A stretch of 64,000 bases of DNA from Thomasclavelia ramosa DSM 1402 (GTDB taxonomy: Bacteria > Bacillota_I > Bacilli_A > Erysipelotrichales > Coprobacillaceae), in contig NZ_CP036346.1 in the NCBI RefSeq assembly GCF_014131695.1, forward strand, positions 1,860,001-1,924,000. The letters run 5' to 3'. Below are positions 1 to 8,720 of the stretch, piece after piece. Position 1 is the first letter of the stretch; each line of letters opens with the position of its first letter. A program made the position numbers and the translations under genes. Under the pieces are notes generated by a model. That model saw only the letters and a program-made list of their open reading frames with translations. It searched no databases and was not told where the DNA came from.

Positions 1-20
1 ATTTCAATTTAAGTATCAAA

Positions 21-1457
21 TTATTTCATACTTAATAACTTAATGGCCAGATCGATTCTTTTAAGTGATTCATTTTTCCCTAAAATATGTGCAATTTCAA
101 CAGCTCCGCCCGGAGTAAATGACTTAAAAGTCAAAGCAACTCTGACAGGATACATAATCCGTCCATTCTTCACTTCTTTTTCTTGAGCTAAATTAATAAA
201 TAAATCATGTAACGCTAGATCATCATTAAAATTATCAAAAGTACTTAAAGCATCTCTAACCCAAATAAGAGCTTCTAATGAGTTTTCAGGATTTGTTTTC
301 ATCTTTTTATTTTTAAATAATGTTTCATCAGCATTACATGGTTCATTAATAAAATCAATCATCTCCGGTATTTCATTTAAATAGGAAATCCTCAATTGTA
401 GTACTTGACTCAGTTCTAATAAATCAACATCGCGTGTAATTATTTTTTGATAATACGGCATTGCTAGTTGATGAAAATTTTCTAACGTTAAATTTCGTAA
501 ATAAAGTCCATTCATCCACTTTAATTTATCGAGATCAAAAATTGCTGGTGCCTTTGATATTCTTTTAATATCAAAATTTTTAATCAGTTCGGATAAAGAA
601 AAAATCTCTTCCTCACCTTCTGGAGCCCACCCTAATAAAGCAATATAATTAATGACTGCTTCATTTAGGTATCCTTGCTTAATTAAATCTTGATATGAAG
701 CATCTCCATTGCGCTTTGATAGCTTATGCTGCTCATCTTTCATCACTGGCGGAACATGAATGTACGTTGGAATTTCCCAATTAAAAGTTTGATAAATTAT
801 ATTATATTTCGGCGTACTAGCTAAATATTCATTTCCTCGTACTACATGGGTTATACTCATCAAATGATCATCGATGATATTAGCAAAATTGTATGTTGGA
901 TAACCATCACTCTTTAGTAACACCCCCTCATCTAAAGTATCATTATCGACAGTTATTTCTCCGTATACTTCATCATTAAAAGTTGTTTGCCCCTGCTTAA
1001 TTGTTTGTCTGATAACATACGGTTTATTTTCTGACAATAGTTTCTCTATTTCTTCATCAGATAATTGATGACATGGATCTTTAAATATTTGATCCTCTTT
1101 ATTACCCTTAACATTTTCTTGATTACAAAAACAGTAGTGAGCTCCATTCAGCTTAACAAGCTCATGAGCGTACTTTTGGTAAATTTCTAATCTTTGTGAT
1201 TGAATATATGGTCCATATCCGCCATCTTTATCAGGTCCTTCATCATATTCAAGTCCAGTATCTGATAATGTTTGATAAATTACATCTATTGCCCCAGCTA
1301 CTTCCCGGGCTTGATCTGTATCTTCAATCCTCAAAATAAAATCACCATCGTCTTTTTTAGCAATCAAATAACCATACAAAGCTGTTCGTAAGTTACCTAT
1401 GTGCATATAACCAGTTGGACTAGGTGCAAATCTTGTTCTAATTTTCATAAATTTCAT
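21..1457 (-). CDS. gltX: Glutamyl-tRNA synthetase
   Basis: Charges tRNA-Glu (in many Firmicutes also tRNA-Gln, later amidated) with glutamate in the cytoplasm. The N-terminus carries the class I signature RFAPSPTGYMHIGN, with HIGN as the HIGH motif near residue 20, and the KMSKS equivalent KLSKR lies near residue 245. About 478 residues, normal for the family. The reading frame extends 17 codons further upstream, but a good Shine-Dalgarno AAGGGG at 1463-1468 sits 5 bases before the ATG at 1457, so I start there; ATG 1448 is a second option. It runs off toward the left end of the window, followed after the stop by only 20 bases. A tRNA-Gln gene lies just upstream on the other strand. Function is confident from motifs; whether it is discriminating or not cannot be decided here. 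Confidence 0.96.
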   Translation of the reverse strand: MKFMKIRTRFAPSPTGYMHIGNLRTALYGYLIAKKDDGDFILRIEDTDQAREVAGAIDVIYQTLSDTGLEYDEGPDKDGGYGPYIQSQRLEIYQKYAHELVKLNGAHYCFCNQENVKGNKEDQIFKDPCHQLSDEEIEKLLSENKPYVIRQTIKQGQTTFNDEVYGEITVDNDTLDEGVLLKSDGYPTYNFANIIDDHLMSITHVVRGNEYLASTPKYNIIYQTFNWEIPTYIHVPPVMKDEQHKLSKRNGDASYQDLIKQGYLNEAVINYIALLGWAPEGEEEIFSLSELIKNFDIKRISKAPAIFDLDKLKWMNGLYLRNLTLENFHQLAMPYYQKIITRDVDLLELSQVLQLRISYLNEIPEMIDFINEPCNADETLFKNKKMKTNPENSLEALIWVRDALSTFDNFNDDLALHDLFINLAQEKEVKNGRIMYPVRVALTFKSFTPGGAVEIAHILGKNESLKRIDLAIKLLSMK

Positions 1458-1512
1458 TCCATCCCCTTGTATTTTTTCCAATAAAGTTTTAAAATTATAA
1501 ATGTCCACTAAT

Positions 1513-1588
1513 TAGGGTATAGCCAAGCGGTAAGGCATCAGACTCTGAATCTGACATTTCCTTGGTTCGAATCCAAGTACCCTAGCCA
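1513..1588 (+). tRNA. tRNA-Gln (anticodon CTG)
   Basis: Full cloverleaf: acceptor TAGGGTA pairs with TACCCTA, D arm GCC/GGC, anticodon stem TCAGA/TCTGA with loop CTCTGAA (anticodon CTG), T arm with GGTTCGAATCC, discriminator G and encoded CCA at 1586-1588. The body resembles Firmicute tRNA-Gln (TATAGCCAAGCGGTAAGGC). The CTG isoacceptor reads only CAG, so a TTG isoacceptor is expected elsewhere. Confidence 0.95.
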
Positions 1589-1595
1589 TGCATTT

Positions 1596-1624
1596 AAAAG
1601 TAGAGCTTTCTACTTTTTTTATTA
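1596..1624 (+). terminator. Terminator after tRNA-Gln
   Basis: Hairpin AAAGTAGA / TCTACTTT with a GCTT loop followed by a T run, directly downstream of the tRNA. Confidence 0.85.
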
Positions 1625-1650
1625 TATTCCTTTCTTATAAGTAAATCTAT

Positions 1651-1692
1651 AAAAAACAAGTTGAATTAACATACGTTAACCAACTTGTTTTT
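1651..1692 (-). terminator. Terminator of the small GTG-start gene
   Basis: Long inverted repeat AAAACAAGTTG / CAACTTGTTTT with an inner GTTAAC/GTTAA match; on the minus strand it is followed by a T run, 2-3 bases after the stop of the 43-residue gene. It supports that small gene being a real transcription unit. Confidence 0.8.
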
Positions 1693-1693
1693 A

Positions 1694-1825
1694 TTAATTG
1701 CCTCCGGGACCATCTTGACGCTCGCGTTCATCAGGATAATATTTGGTATTATTATTTGTCCATTGATTATTACCAGCTGTTTTTACTGCTTCATTTGACT
1801 TATTTTGTTTTTTCTTATTCTTCAC
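1694..1825 (-). CDS. Small hydrophilic protein, 43 aa, GTG start
   Basis: Unrecognised small protein of 43 residues starting at a GTG with a strong Shine-Dalgarno GGGGTGA six bases upstream and its own hairpin terminator behind it. Composition is Lys/Asn/Gln-rich at the N-terminus (KNKKKQNKSNEAV), then TAGNNQW, and a charged tail ending RERQDGPGGN. No membrane segment or Cys. Small Asn/Gln/Gly-rich proteins of this look are often spore or small acid-soluble-like proteins in Firmicutes, but I cannot name a family. The combination of RBS, terminator and codon-like sequence makes it likely a gene. Confidence 0.65.
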   Translation of the reverse strand: MKNKKKQNKSNEAVKTAGNNQWTNNNTKYYPDERERQDGPGGN

Positions 1826-1995
1826 TATTATCACCCCATAATAGTTTGTCTCCAATAAATAAATTAATACTACATTTCTAACTTATTCATAACTTTCTAA
1901 CTACTTATTGTTAAAAAGTATGTAGCTAAATATTTTTAAGCTTATAACATTATTGAAAATAATATTTATCTAAAATTTATAACTATAAAACTATC

Positions 1996-2979
1996 TTAAC
2001 ATACTCTAAATTTATTTTCTTTACCATCACGATCAGCTACAATACTTTCAATCGAATGTTCAACCATATCACTGACTGCTTGTTCTGTATAAAAGGCCAT
2101 ATGTGGAGTTAATAAAACATTGGGCATATCTCGTAATATAGATAATTCATGGTTTCCAATCACTTTGTATTTATAATCATTATAATATAATCCTAATTCA
2201 TTTTCGATTACATCTAAAGCACAGGCAGCGATTTTACCGCTCTCTAACGCACTAATCAAATCACTGGTATCGATAATACTTCCACGAGCGGTATTAATTA
2301 TAATAACACCATCCTTCATTTTTTCAATAGTTTCTTGACAAACAAGATGATACGTATCTTCTAAAGCCGGAACATGAAATGTTATGATATCGCTCTTAGT
2401 AATAATTTCTTCCATTGCCACATAATCTGCATATTTTCTTACTTCTTCTTTTTCAAATGGGTCATAAGCAAGTATCTGACAGCCAAAACCACTTAGATTT
2501 TTAATCACTTTTTGACCTATAGCACCTGTTCCTATCACCCCAACAACCATATTTTCAAGTTCTAATCCAATACTCTCGTTTAATGAATAATCAAATCCAA
2601 TTGCTCGACGCATGATCATTTTCATTTTTCTTAAAGCCATTAACATTATCATTACTGTATAATTTGCAACGCTGGCAGTCGAATAGGTTACATTACTTAC
2701 GATCATCTTATTCGCCTTAGCTGCTTTCAAGTCAATATGATCATAACCAATAGTTCTTGTTGAAATATGTTTTACACCTTGTTCATGCCAAATCTCAATA
2801 ATTTCCTTAGTGATTGCTGTAGTAATAACACTTACCCCGTTACAACCTTTTGCTAAAACTGCATTTTCTTTATTTGGTGAATCATATATTTTAATTATTT
2901 CAACACAATAATGTTGTGAAAACTTTTCAAAATATTGTCCCTCATCAAATTCTCGATAATTATATACTGCAATTTTCAT
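1996..2979 (-). CDS. D-lactate / D-2-hydroxyacid dehydrogenase
   Basis: NAD-dependent reductase of the D-isomer 2-hydroxyacid dehydrogenase family, probably interconverting pyruvate and D-lactate in the cytoplasm. The Rossmann motif GVIGTGAIG sits near residue 150, NTARGSIID (catalytic Arg) near 235 and TPHMAFYT (catalytic His) near 295. The N-terminal segment ISTRTIGYDHIDL and YSTASVANYTVM are typical of the D-LDH/VanH branch. 327 residues, normal size. It stands alone, with the CDF transporter upstream on the same strand. Substrate is inferred; a related hydroxyacid such as 2-hydroxyisocaproate is possible. Confidence 0.85.
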   Translation of the reverse strand: MKIAVYNYREFDEGQYFEKFSQHYCVEIIKIYDSPNKENAVLAKGCNGVSVITTAITKEIIEIWHEQGVKHISTRTIGYDHIDLKAAKANKMIVSNVTYSTASVANYTVMIMLMALRKMKMIMRRAIGFDYSLNESIGLELENMVVGVIGTGAIGQKVIKNLSGFGCQILAYDPFEKEEVRKYADYVAMEEIITKSDIITFHVPALEDTYHLVCQETIEKMKDGVIIINTARGSIIDTSDLISALESGKIAACALDVIENELGLYYNDYKYKVIGNHELSILRDMPNVLLTPHMAFYTEQAVSDMVEHSIESIVADRDGKENKFRVC

Positions 2980-3045
2980 GTTTTACCCCCTATTATTTAC
3001 AACTACTATAGTTTAGCACTTGCCTTAGAAGATGTAAACTCTTTG

Positions 3046-3921
3046 TCAACTGTCACTAGGATTAACATGAACATTACAATGTTTGACTGTTGGAAAATTA
3101 TTTTCAATCAAATCATGCACTTGATGAGCAATAGCATGAGCATGACGTAAATTATCATTTCCATCAACCTGTACTTCTAAATCTACATATACTTTATTAC
3201 CAAATAATCTTGTTTTCAAATCATCAATATTAATTATTTCACTTTGCTCCGTAATTAAAGAAATCAAATCCTCTTGAAATTCTCTACTACAGGCATGATC
3301 AATCATTTGATCAATCGCATCATTAAAAATCTCGATCGCTACCTTTAGAATAAAACCACAAATGAGAATACTAGCAATTGCATCTAAAATATAATATCCT
3401 AAATAAAAACCAATAACGCCGACTAAACTGCCAATTGAAGAAAAAGCATCACTTCGATGATGCCAGGCATCTGCTTTCATTGCATTTGAATTGATACGTT
3501 TTGCTTCAATAATCGTATACCAATACATCGCTTCCTTAGCCACAATCGATATTACAGCTATAACAATAGCTAACGATCCATATTTTAATTTAACATTACT
3601 TGGGTTAATAATTTCTATAATACCGCTATATCCTATCAACAACGCCGTTAAAAACAACATAACTGCAAGAATAATTGCTGCCACACATTCAAACCGTTCA
3701 TGACCATATGGATGTTCTAAATCACTTTCTTTACTGGATAATTTTACGCCAACCATAACTACAACTGTACTTAAAACATCTGACGCAGTATGGATACCAT
3801 CGGAAATAATTGCATTAGAAAAAGATATAAACCCAATTAAGATTTTAAAAAATGCTAAAATTAAATTTCCTAATAATGTAACTGTTGAAACACGCATTAC
3901 CGTTTTTTGATACTCTTCCAT
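3046..3921 (-). CDS. Cation diffusion facilitator transporter, zinc-type motifs
   Basis: Membrane antiporter that exports divalent metal in exchange for protons. About six hydrophobic segments in the first 205 residues, followed by a cytoplasmic C-terminal domain rich in His. The metal site motifs are visible: HTASD in the second membrane segment (HxxxD) and HHRSD in the fifth (HxxxD), the pattern of zinc/iron-type CDF proteins, in contrast to the second CDF protein at 15824-16990 of this window, which has N/DxxxD. 291 residues, usual length. Metal specificity is inferred from these residues only. Confidence 0.85.
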   Translation of the reverse strand: MEEYQKTVMRVSTVTLLGNLILAFFKILIGFISFSNAIISDGIHTASDVLSTVVVMVGVKLSSKESDLEHPYGHERFECVAAIILAVMLFLTALLIGYSGIIEIINPSNVKLKYGSLAIVIAVISIVAKEAMYWYTIIEAKRINSNAMKADAWHHRSDAFSSIGSLVGVIGFYLGYYILDAIASILICGFILKVAIEIFNDAIDQMIDHACSREFQEDLISLITEQSEIINIDDLKTRLFGNKVYVDLEVQVDGNDNLRHAHAIAHQVHDLIENNFPTVKHCNVHVNPSDS

Positions 3922-3945
3922 ATTATCACCTAAGTTATTATATGC

Positions 3946-3975
3946 AAAAAAAGTAATCTAGTGACCTAGATTACT
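3946..3975 (-). terminator. Terminator of deoC
   Basis: Stem AGTAATCTAG / CTAGATTACT with a TGAC loop and T run on the minus strand; it overlaps the last codons of deoC. Confidence 0.85.
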
Positions 3976-4651
3976 CATCATTTTCCTTAAATTCTTTAAT
4001 AATTGTTTTAGTCGAACTTGTCCCAATTCGTTCAACTCCCAAATTTATAAATTCATTAAAAGTTTTATAATCCCTAATCCCGCCTGCTGCTTTGACTTTA
4101 CAAACACCATCTACAGTTTCTAACATTATTTTCACATCTTCGATCAAAGCTCCACCTGGTCCAAAGCCAGTAGAAGTCTTGATAAAATCCGGTTTAACTT
4201 CTTTAGCAATTTGTGCACATTTCCTGATTTCATCTTTTGTTAAATAACAATTTTCAAAAATTACTTTACTAATGATTCCTGCCTCACGGCAAATCTTAAC
4301 AATTGTTTCCATCTCTTCCTTGATATAAGTAAAATCACCGTCTTTAACTTTAGCAAGATTTAAAACATAATCAATCTCGTCAGCACCATCTTTGATTGCC
4401 TCAATAGTTTCAAAAGCTTTGACTGCTATTGTTGTTTGACCTAAAGGAAAAGAAATAGCTGCGCCAACATGGATTGTGGTGTCTTTTAATAATTCTTTAC
4501 AAAATTTAGTATAGTAAGAATTTATTGCGACCATCTTTACCTTTAATTCTTTTGCCTCATTACAAAAAGCTTGCATCGCTTCTTTTGACGCATATGGCTT
4601 TAATAATGTATGATCAATATACTGAGTAATTTCTTCTAATGTTCGTTGCAT
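3971..4651 (-). CDS. deoC: Deoxyribose-phosphate aldolase
   Basis: Class I aldolase that splits 2-deoxyribose 5-phosphate into glyceraldehyde 3-phosphate and acetaldehyde in deoxynucleoside breakdown. The Schiff-base lysine motif FIKTSTGFGPGGA lies near residue 155 and the second active lysine in KVKAAGGIRD near 185; the family N-terminus IDHTLLKPYA is present. 226 residues, full length. No other deo genes are adjacent; it is followed by its own terminator and so appears monocistronic. Confidence 0.95.
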   Translation of the reverse strand: MQRTLEEITQYIDHTLLKPYASKEAMQAFCNEAKELKVKMVAINSYYTKFCKELLKDTTIHVGAAISFPLGQTTIAVKAFETIEAIKDGADEIDYVLNLAKVKDGDFTYIKEEMETIVKICREAGIISKVIFENCYLTKDEIRKCAQIAKEVKPDFIKTSTGFGPGGALIEDVKIMLETVDGVCKVKAAGGIRDYKTFNEFINLGVERIGTSSTKTIIKEFKENDE

Positions 4652-4714
4652 TTATATCCCGCCTTTCTATTTATCATAATTATACTACAAACCCTCTATT
4701 ATGATAACGTATTT

Positions 4715-5347
4715 TTATTTAACAGGATAACGTATTACTGTTTTTAAATTTTCAGGTTTACATTTTCTTGGATCACTTAAATAAATTTCATGATGTCGGC
4801 GGACTTCATTGAGATCAATTTGTAATCCTTGAGTTTCGATAAATTGATATATTTTTTCAATACTCGTATTTTCTTCATCATAACTGCCTAGATGCATAAT
4901 TTGAACACATTTCCCTTCTTCAATAATTTCGTAATTTACTTTATCAAGATTTAAGTATGGTTTTTTTACTTTTAATAATTCTTTAGCATGTTCAAAAACT
5001 TCAAGTGTAACAAATTCAGGTAATCTAATCATTGATTTCCAATAAAATTTACTTTTATCACCGATTACTTTTTCAGTTGGTTTTTTATCCAGCCACCATA
5101 AGCCTTCCAAAGGGGGAACTACATATTCAAAATAGCCATCTATTTTATTATCCGTCATTTTGGACATTTTAATTGTAAAAGAAATACCATATAATAATTC
5201 TAGAGCCTCTTTATATTCAGCTGATGTATTAGGATTACCTTTACCATCAACTGTTACATACGTGATTTTATCTACATTAATCAACATTGGGGACCTTTTT
5301 GGTAAATATAAATCTTTATATTCTTTCTTATAATCTAATTTAGTCAT
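4715..5347 (-). CDS. GyrI-like small-molecule-binding protein
   Basis: Stand-alone protein of 210 residues with the layout of the GyrI-like/AraC effector-binding fold (features: LYLPKRSPMLINVDKITYVTVDGKGNP near the N-terminus and a GLWWLD segment near residue 80, typical of the COG4832 branch). No DNA-binding domain and no catalytic site I can name. Its start overlaps the stop of the preceding GNAT-YoaP gene by 4 bases, so the two are translationally coupled. A transcription regulator with a WYL domain lies just upstream; proteins of this kind often bind drug-like ligands, but no ligand can be proposed. Confidence 0.75.
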   Translation of the reverse strand: MTKLDYKKEYKDLYLPKRSPMLINVDKITYVTVDGKGNPNTSAEYKEALELLYGISFTIKMSKMTDNKIDGYFEYVVPPLEGLWWLDKKPTEKVIGDKSKFYWKSMIRLPEFVTLEVFEHAKELLKVKKPYLNLDKVNYEIIEEGKCVQIMHLGSYDEENTSIEKIYQFIETQGLQIDLNEVRRHHEIYLSDPRKCKPENLKTVIRYPVK

Positions 5348-6087
5348 ATTAATTCCTCCAATATTTTCTCAAATTTTTTAACCGATAAAATTTCTCTTGT
5401 AATAAATTTATGATTATAAAACAAACTATATGTGGTAAAAAGAATTCCCGCATTTTTTGCTTCCTCACTACTATTTAATAGTTTTAATTTAATTATTAAA
5501 CCTTTTTCTTGACAATACGCTTCAATCATCGGGGCATATTTAGCTGTAAAAGGACACTGATGACTATAATATAAAACTAATCCACCTTCCTCACAAGTCA
5601 TTTCTTTAATCGTAAAACTTGGTTGAACTGCTTGAGAATCTAAACTTAAATACATTAATTCATATTTATCTAGACTCATTATTGAAATAAAACCATGCTT
5701 AATTAAAAATTTATAATCCATTACAAACGGCATTTTCCTTTTTGCAGAAATAACAGTTATTCCATGTTTCTTCTGTTTACGACAATCTTTAATACAAGCT
5801 TCCAACAATTTTTTAGCTAATCCCTGTCCTTGATATTTTCCAGATACCCAAAGACAATTAATATGCATAAGATCATCACCTACGATAGGTACCCAAGCTT
5901 CTTCAAGTGGTAAATATTCAATAAAACACTTTCCCCTTACATCCATCTTTTTAAAAATCAATCCGCATTTAAACTGTTCCTCAAGCCAAGCTTTTTTAGC
6001 TTTAACTTGGATATCATTATTACTAGAAATTGCACAACAAATATGCTCCTTCTCCAAATTATTTTGATCGACTGTGATTATTTCCAT
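5344..6087 (-). CDS. GNAT acetyltransferase with YoaP-like C-terminal domain
   Basis: Predicted N-acetyltransferase. The acetyl-CoA binding motif A is seen as VSGKYQGQGLAKKLLEACI around residues 80-100. The C-terminal ~60 residues (from about 185) contain SHQCPFTAKYAP and end in FEKILEELI, resembling the YoaP-like domain that follows GNAT domains in several Firmicutes. 247 residues. First gene of a two-gene unit with the GyrI-like gene (4-base overlap). Substrate unknown. Confidence 0.75.
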   Translation of the reverse strand: MEIITVDQNNLEKEHICCAISSNNDIQVKAKKAWLEEQFKCGLIFKKMDVRGKCFIEYLPLEEAWVPIVGDDLMHINCLWVSGKYQGQGLAKKLLEACIKDCRKQKKHGITVISAKRKMPFVMDYKFLIKHGFISIMSLDKYELMYLSLDSQAVQPSFTIKEMTCEEGGLVLYYSHQCPFTAKYAPMIEAYCQEKGLIIKLKLLNSSEEAKNAGILFTTYSLFYNHKFITREILSVKKFEKILEELI

Positions 6088-6120
6088 TTAACTCATCCTT
6101 TCTATAGAATCATTATAACA

Positions 6121-6153
6121 AAACAAACTTGACATCCTCTGTCAAGTTTGTTT
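6121..6153 (-). terminator. Hairpin at the end of the WYL regulator gene
   Basis: Stem AAACAAACTTGACA / TGTCAAGTTTGTTT with a five-base loop overlaps the 3' end of the regulator gene. The following T tract on the minus strand (TTTGTTTTG) is imperfect, so termination may be partial. Confidence 0.6.
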
Positions 6154-7056
6154 ATAAACAGCCTTAATTTTATTAATTTCTATAATTACCTTATCTTTAA
6201 GGTCTTGAGGTTCTATTACCTCAACTTTAGACCCAAATGAGAGAATAAAACTAATCAACCAGTAATCATCAGGGACAACACTACTTACTATATAATTTCC
6301 AGCAGTATCCTCACAGATTACACCATCACCGAATTCATCAAAAACAACACTCCCTATACTTTTATCAAATTTTAAAATCACTTTAATCCTCGGGGTATTC
6401 AAATTAGGAATTTTATTTATTTTTGGTGGTAAAGCAATTTCTTCAAGTTGAAAATAATTTGATGTCGTTAGTAATTCTATAATTCTTGTTAGCCGAAAAA
6501 CACGATAGCTATTTTTTTGAAGACAATATCCTTGTAAATACCAAGTATTTGCTTTAAAAAACAGTTTATTTGGAAAAACACATCGCTGTGATTTCTCACC
6601 ATAAGAATTAATATATTTAAATTTAATTTCCTTTTGTTCAAAAATAGCTTTTTTTATTGTTTCAAACTTTTCATTTTGACTATTGTTATGATGCCAAGTA
6701 GTAAAATCAACTTCAATCCAATCTAGTTTATTTTTATTAAATAACGCTGCCATCTTATCAATTAAGCCTGCTTCATCTCTATCTTGAAGCCTCTCTATAC
6801 ATTGAAGTGCCATTAAAATTTGATTCTGTTCATCATCACTGAATGTCATTTTATCCAAAACAAATTCACTATCTATATAAATTCCACCCTTAGCTCCTTG
6901 ATTGGCATAAATTGGAAATCCAGCTACGATCAAGCGATCTAAATCACGATATATTGTCCGGGTTGAAACTTCAAAGTGTTCAGCCAATTCTTTAGCAGTA
7001 GTCTGCTTATGTTCAATCAGATAATAAATAGTTTCAAATAGTCGATTAACGGACAT
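6142..7056 (-). CDS. WYL-domain transcription regulator (YafY/YobV type)
   Basis: DNA-binding regulator. The first 60 residues form a DeoR/HTH_11-type winged helix (TAKELAEHFEVSTRTIYRDLDRL) and the middle of the protein has a WYL domain with the literal motif NTWYLQGYC near residue 175, followed by a WCX-type tail. WYL domains sense ligands, often nucleic-acid-derived. 304 residues, usual length. It starts 2 bases after the HAD hydrolase gene, so the two are probably one transcript, and it may control the neighbouring GNAT/GyrI pair; that is inference. Confidence 0.88.
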   Translation of the reverse strand: MSVNRLFETIYYLIEHKQTTAKELAEHFEVSTRTIYRDLDRLIVAGFPIYANQGAKGGIYIDSEFVLDKMTFSDDEQNQILMALQCIERLQDRDEAGLIDKMAALFNKNKLDWIEVDFTTWHHNNSQNEKFETIKKAIFEQKEIKFKYINSYGEKSQRCVFPNKLFFKANTWYLQGYCLQKNSYRVFRLTRIIELLTTSNYFQLEEIALPPKINKIPNLNTPRIKVILKFDKSIGSVVFDEFGDGVICEDTAGNYIVSSVVPDDYWLISFILSFGSKVEVIEPQDLKDKVIIEINKIKAVYKQT

Positions 7057-7058
7057 AT

Positions 7059-7835
7059 TTAGTCGATCCAGCCAAAATGTTTACAGGCATTATAAATACC
7101 GTCTTTGTCACAATCATCTGTAATATATGCAGCTTTAGCTTTCAAAGCATCAATTGCATTTCCCATTGCGATACTAGTCCATTCATCAGTAAACATACTC
7201 AAATCATTTTTTTCATCACCAAAAACAACTACATCACTATAATCCCCATCAAAATGATCAACCATCATTTTGATTCCAACTGACTTATCGCCAGGTTCTA
7301 CAAACAAGTATTCTTGATGAAAACGACACCAAGGCAGTTCCTTTAAAGTTTCCAGCTTTTCTTCCTCTGGAGCATAACAAGCCACATATACTTTATAAAT
7401 TTTATCAAAGTCTTTTGGATCCAAACCTTCTTGAACTATGGTATCCATATAGATATCATGTGTAAAATCATAAAAGCGATTATCTGGTGCCAATCGTCTT
7501 GTCGCATTATCAGGTGAAATTGCCCAAATATATCCTTTTTCCTTACATTCATTAATTAAATTGATACATTTATCGTAATCTAAGGGTTTAATTTCTACTA
7601 ATTTATTATGTATTGTAATTCCATTTCCACCGTCACTTACCATATTTTCAAACCCTAGTTCTTTCATATGTTCTACTGCCATCGCATAACTCCTTCCAGT
7701 AGCAATAGCAACAAAATGACCAGCCTCTTTTAATTTTGAAATAGCTATTTTAGTCGATTCTGGTACATATTGATTTCCTGGTGTCCCAACTGCCAAAGTA
7801 CCATCAATATCAAAAAAGAAAAATTTACGTTTCAT
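7059..7835 (-). CDS. HAD-superfamily (Cof-type) phosphatase
   Basis: Predicted sugar-phosphate or nucleotide phosphatase of the Cof/HAD-IIB family. Motif I FFFDIDGTLAVG is at the N-terminus, motif II SerThr in ATGRS near residue 50, and motif IV VVFGDEKNDLSMF near residue 205; the cap lies between. 258 residues. The frame could extend to a TTG five codons upstream, but the Shine-Dalgarno GGAGG falls inside that extension and 8 bases before ATG 7835, which I take as the start. Substrate not predictable. Confidence 0.85.
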   Translation of the reverse strand: MKRKFFFFDIDGTLAVGTPGNQYVPESTKIAISKLKEAGHFVAIATGRSYAMAVEHMKELGFENMVSDGGNGITIHNKLVEIKPLDYDKCINLINECKEKGYIWAISPDNATRRLAPDNRFYDFTHDIYMDTIVQEGLDPKDFDKIYKVYVACYAPEEEKLETLKELPWCRFHQEYLFVEPGDKSVGIKMMVDHFDGDYSDVVVFGDEKNDLSMFTDEWTSIAMGNAIDALKAKAAYITDDCDKDGIYNACKHFGWID

Positions 7836-7915
7836 TATTAAAACCTCCAACTGTTTTATCCTATCATATTTTAATATAATTATTTTTTATTTACTGAATA
7901 TGAAAAGATAAAAAT

Positions 7916-8368
7916 TTACTCATCTGTTAGCTTGTCGCTTCCATTATAATTGCCAGTAATTTCAATTTCATTACCATCTGGATCTTTGATTGTAAAATAC
8001 CAGTATGGCATATGGATATTGACAAATAACAGTTCAGATACAGCCCCTATCTTTAATTTTTTAATTCGTTCATATTCACTTATTAAATCCTCTACTTCAA
8101 AATTGAATATAACTGATGTATTTATTTTATCACTATTTTCATTTTTCAAAGTTGTCAAATATGAATGATTATAATGGCCACGATAATCGTTATTTACAAG
8201 AAAATCAATATCAAATTGTCGATTATATAATGATAATGAATTCCCACAATCAAATGTAGCCCACCGATCATCATTACAATATAATGGCTCTTGCTCCAAT
8301 AAAAGCTGATAAAAAGCCAGTGACTTAGCAAAATCATTGACACTAATATATGTTGTTCCTAGCCTCAT
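7916..8368 (-). CDS. VOC-family (glyoxalase-like) protein
   Basis: Small protein of 150 residues with the vicinal-oxygen-chelate fold: N-terminal TTYISVNDFAKSLAFYQLLL and C-terminal YFTIKDPDGNEIEITGN, the two beta-alpha-beta-beta-beta units expected. Its start overlaps the DUF1801 gene stop by 4 bases. Could be a metal-dependent enzyme or a drug-binding protein; nothing in the sequence decides. Confidence 0.75.
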   Translation of the reverse strand: MRLGTTYISVNDFAKSLAFYQLLLEQEPLYCNDDRWATFDCGNSLSLYNRQFDIDFLVNNDYRGHYNHSYLTTLKNENSDKINTSVIFNFEVEDLISEYERIKKLKIGAVSELLFVNIHMPYWYFTIKDPDGNEIEITGNYNGSDKLTDE

Positions 8369-8712
8369 TTAGTGTTCTCCTCTATTTTAAATAAAACCAT
8401 CTTTTTTATTAATTCTACTGGTAATTCTTGTTCAAACATAAATTGCACTGTATTTTTATTATTTGTCTTATAATTAGCTAATTCTGTTTTAAAAGCTTCT
8501 ATTGTTTGCGGTGATGTATAGAAGCCGATATGTTTTTTATATGCTGCAAACTGGACTAGAAAACCGTCTTGAAAATATGTTGGTACACCCCATGATATTT
8601 TTTCTTGAGCTTCAGGCGCCGTTTCTTTAATTATTTTTCTTAACTTAATTAAATTTATTTGTATCTGTTGGTAAAAACTATTAATATATTCGTCTACTGT
8701 TATAGTCATCAT
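8365..8712 (-). CDS. DUF1801 (YdhG-like) protein
   Basis: 115 residues with the DUF1801 core: an N-terminal helix, then EAQEKISWGVPTYFQDGFLVQFAAYKKHIGFY and a C-terminal IKKMVLFKI. Members have a frataxin-like fold; biochemical role is not established for this branch. It lies between the PPase-like and VOC genes, 8 bases and -4 bases away, in one likely operon. Confidence 0.75.
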   Translation of the reverse strand: MMTITVDEYINSFYQQIQINLIKLRKIIKETAPEAQEKISWGVPTYFQDGFLVQFAAYKKHIGFYTSPQTIEAFKTELANYKTNNKNTVQFMFEQELPVELIKKMVLFKIEENTK

Positions 8713-8720
8713 CTTCTCCT

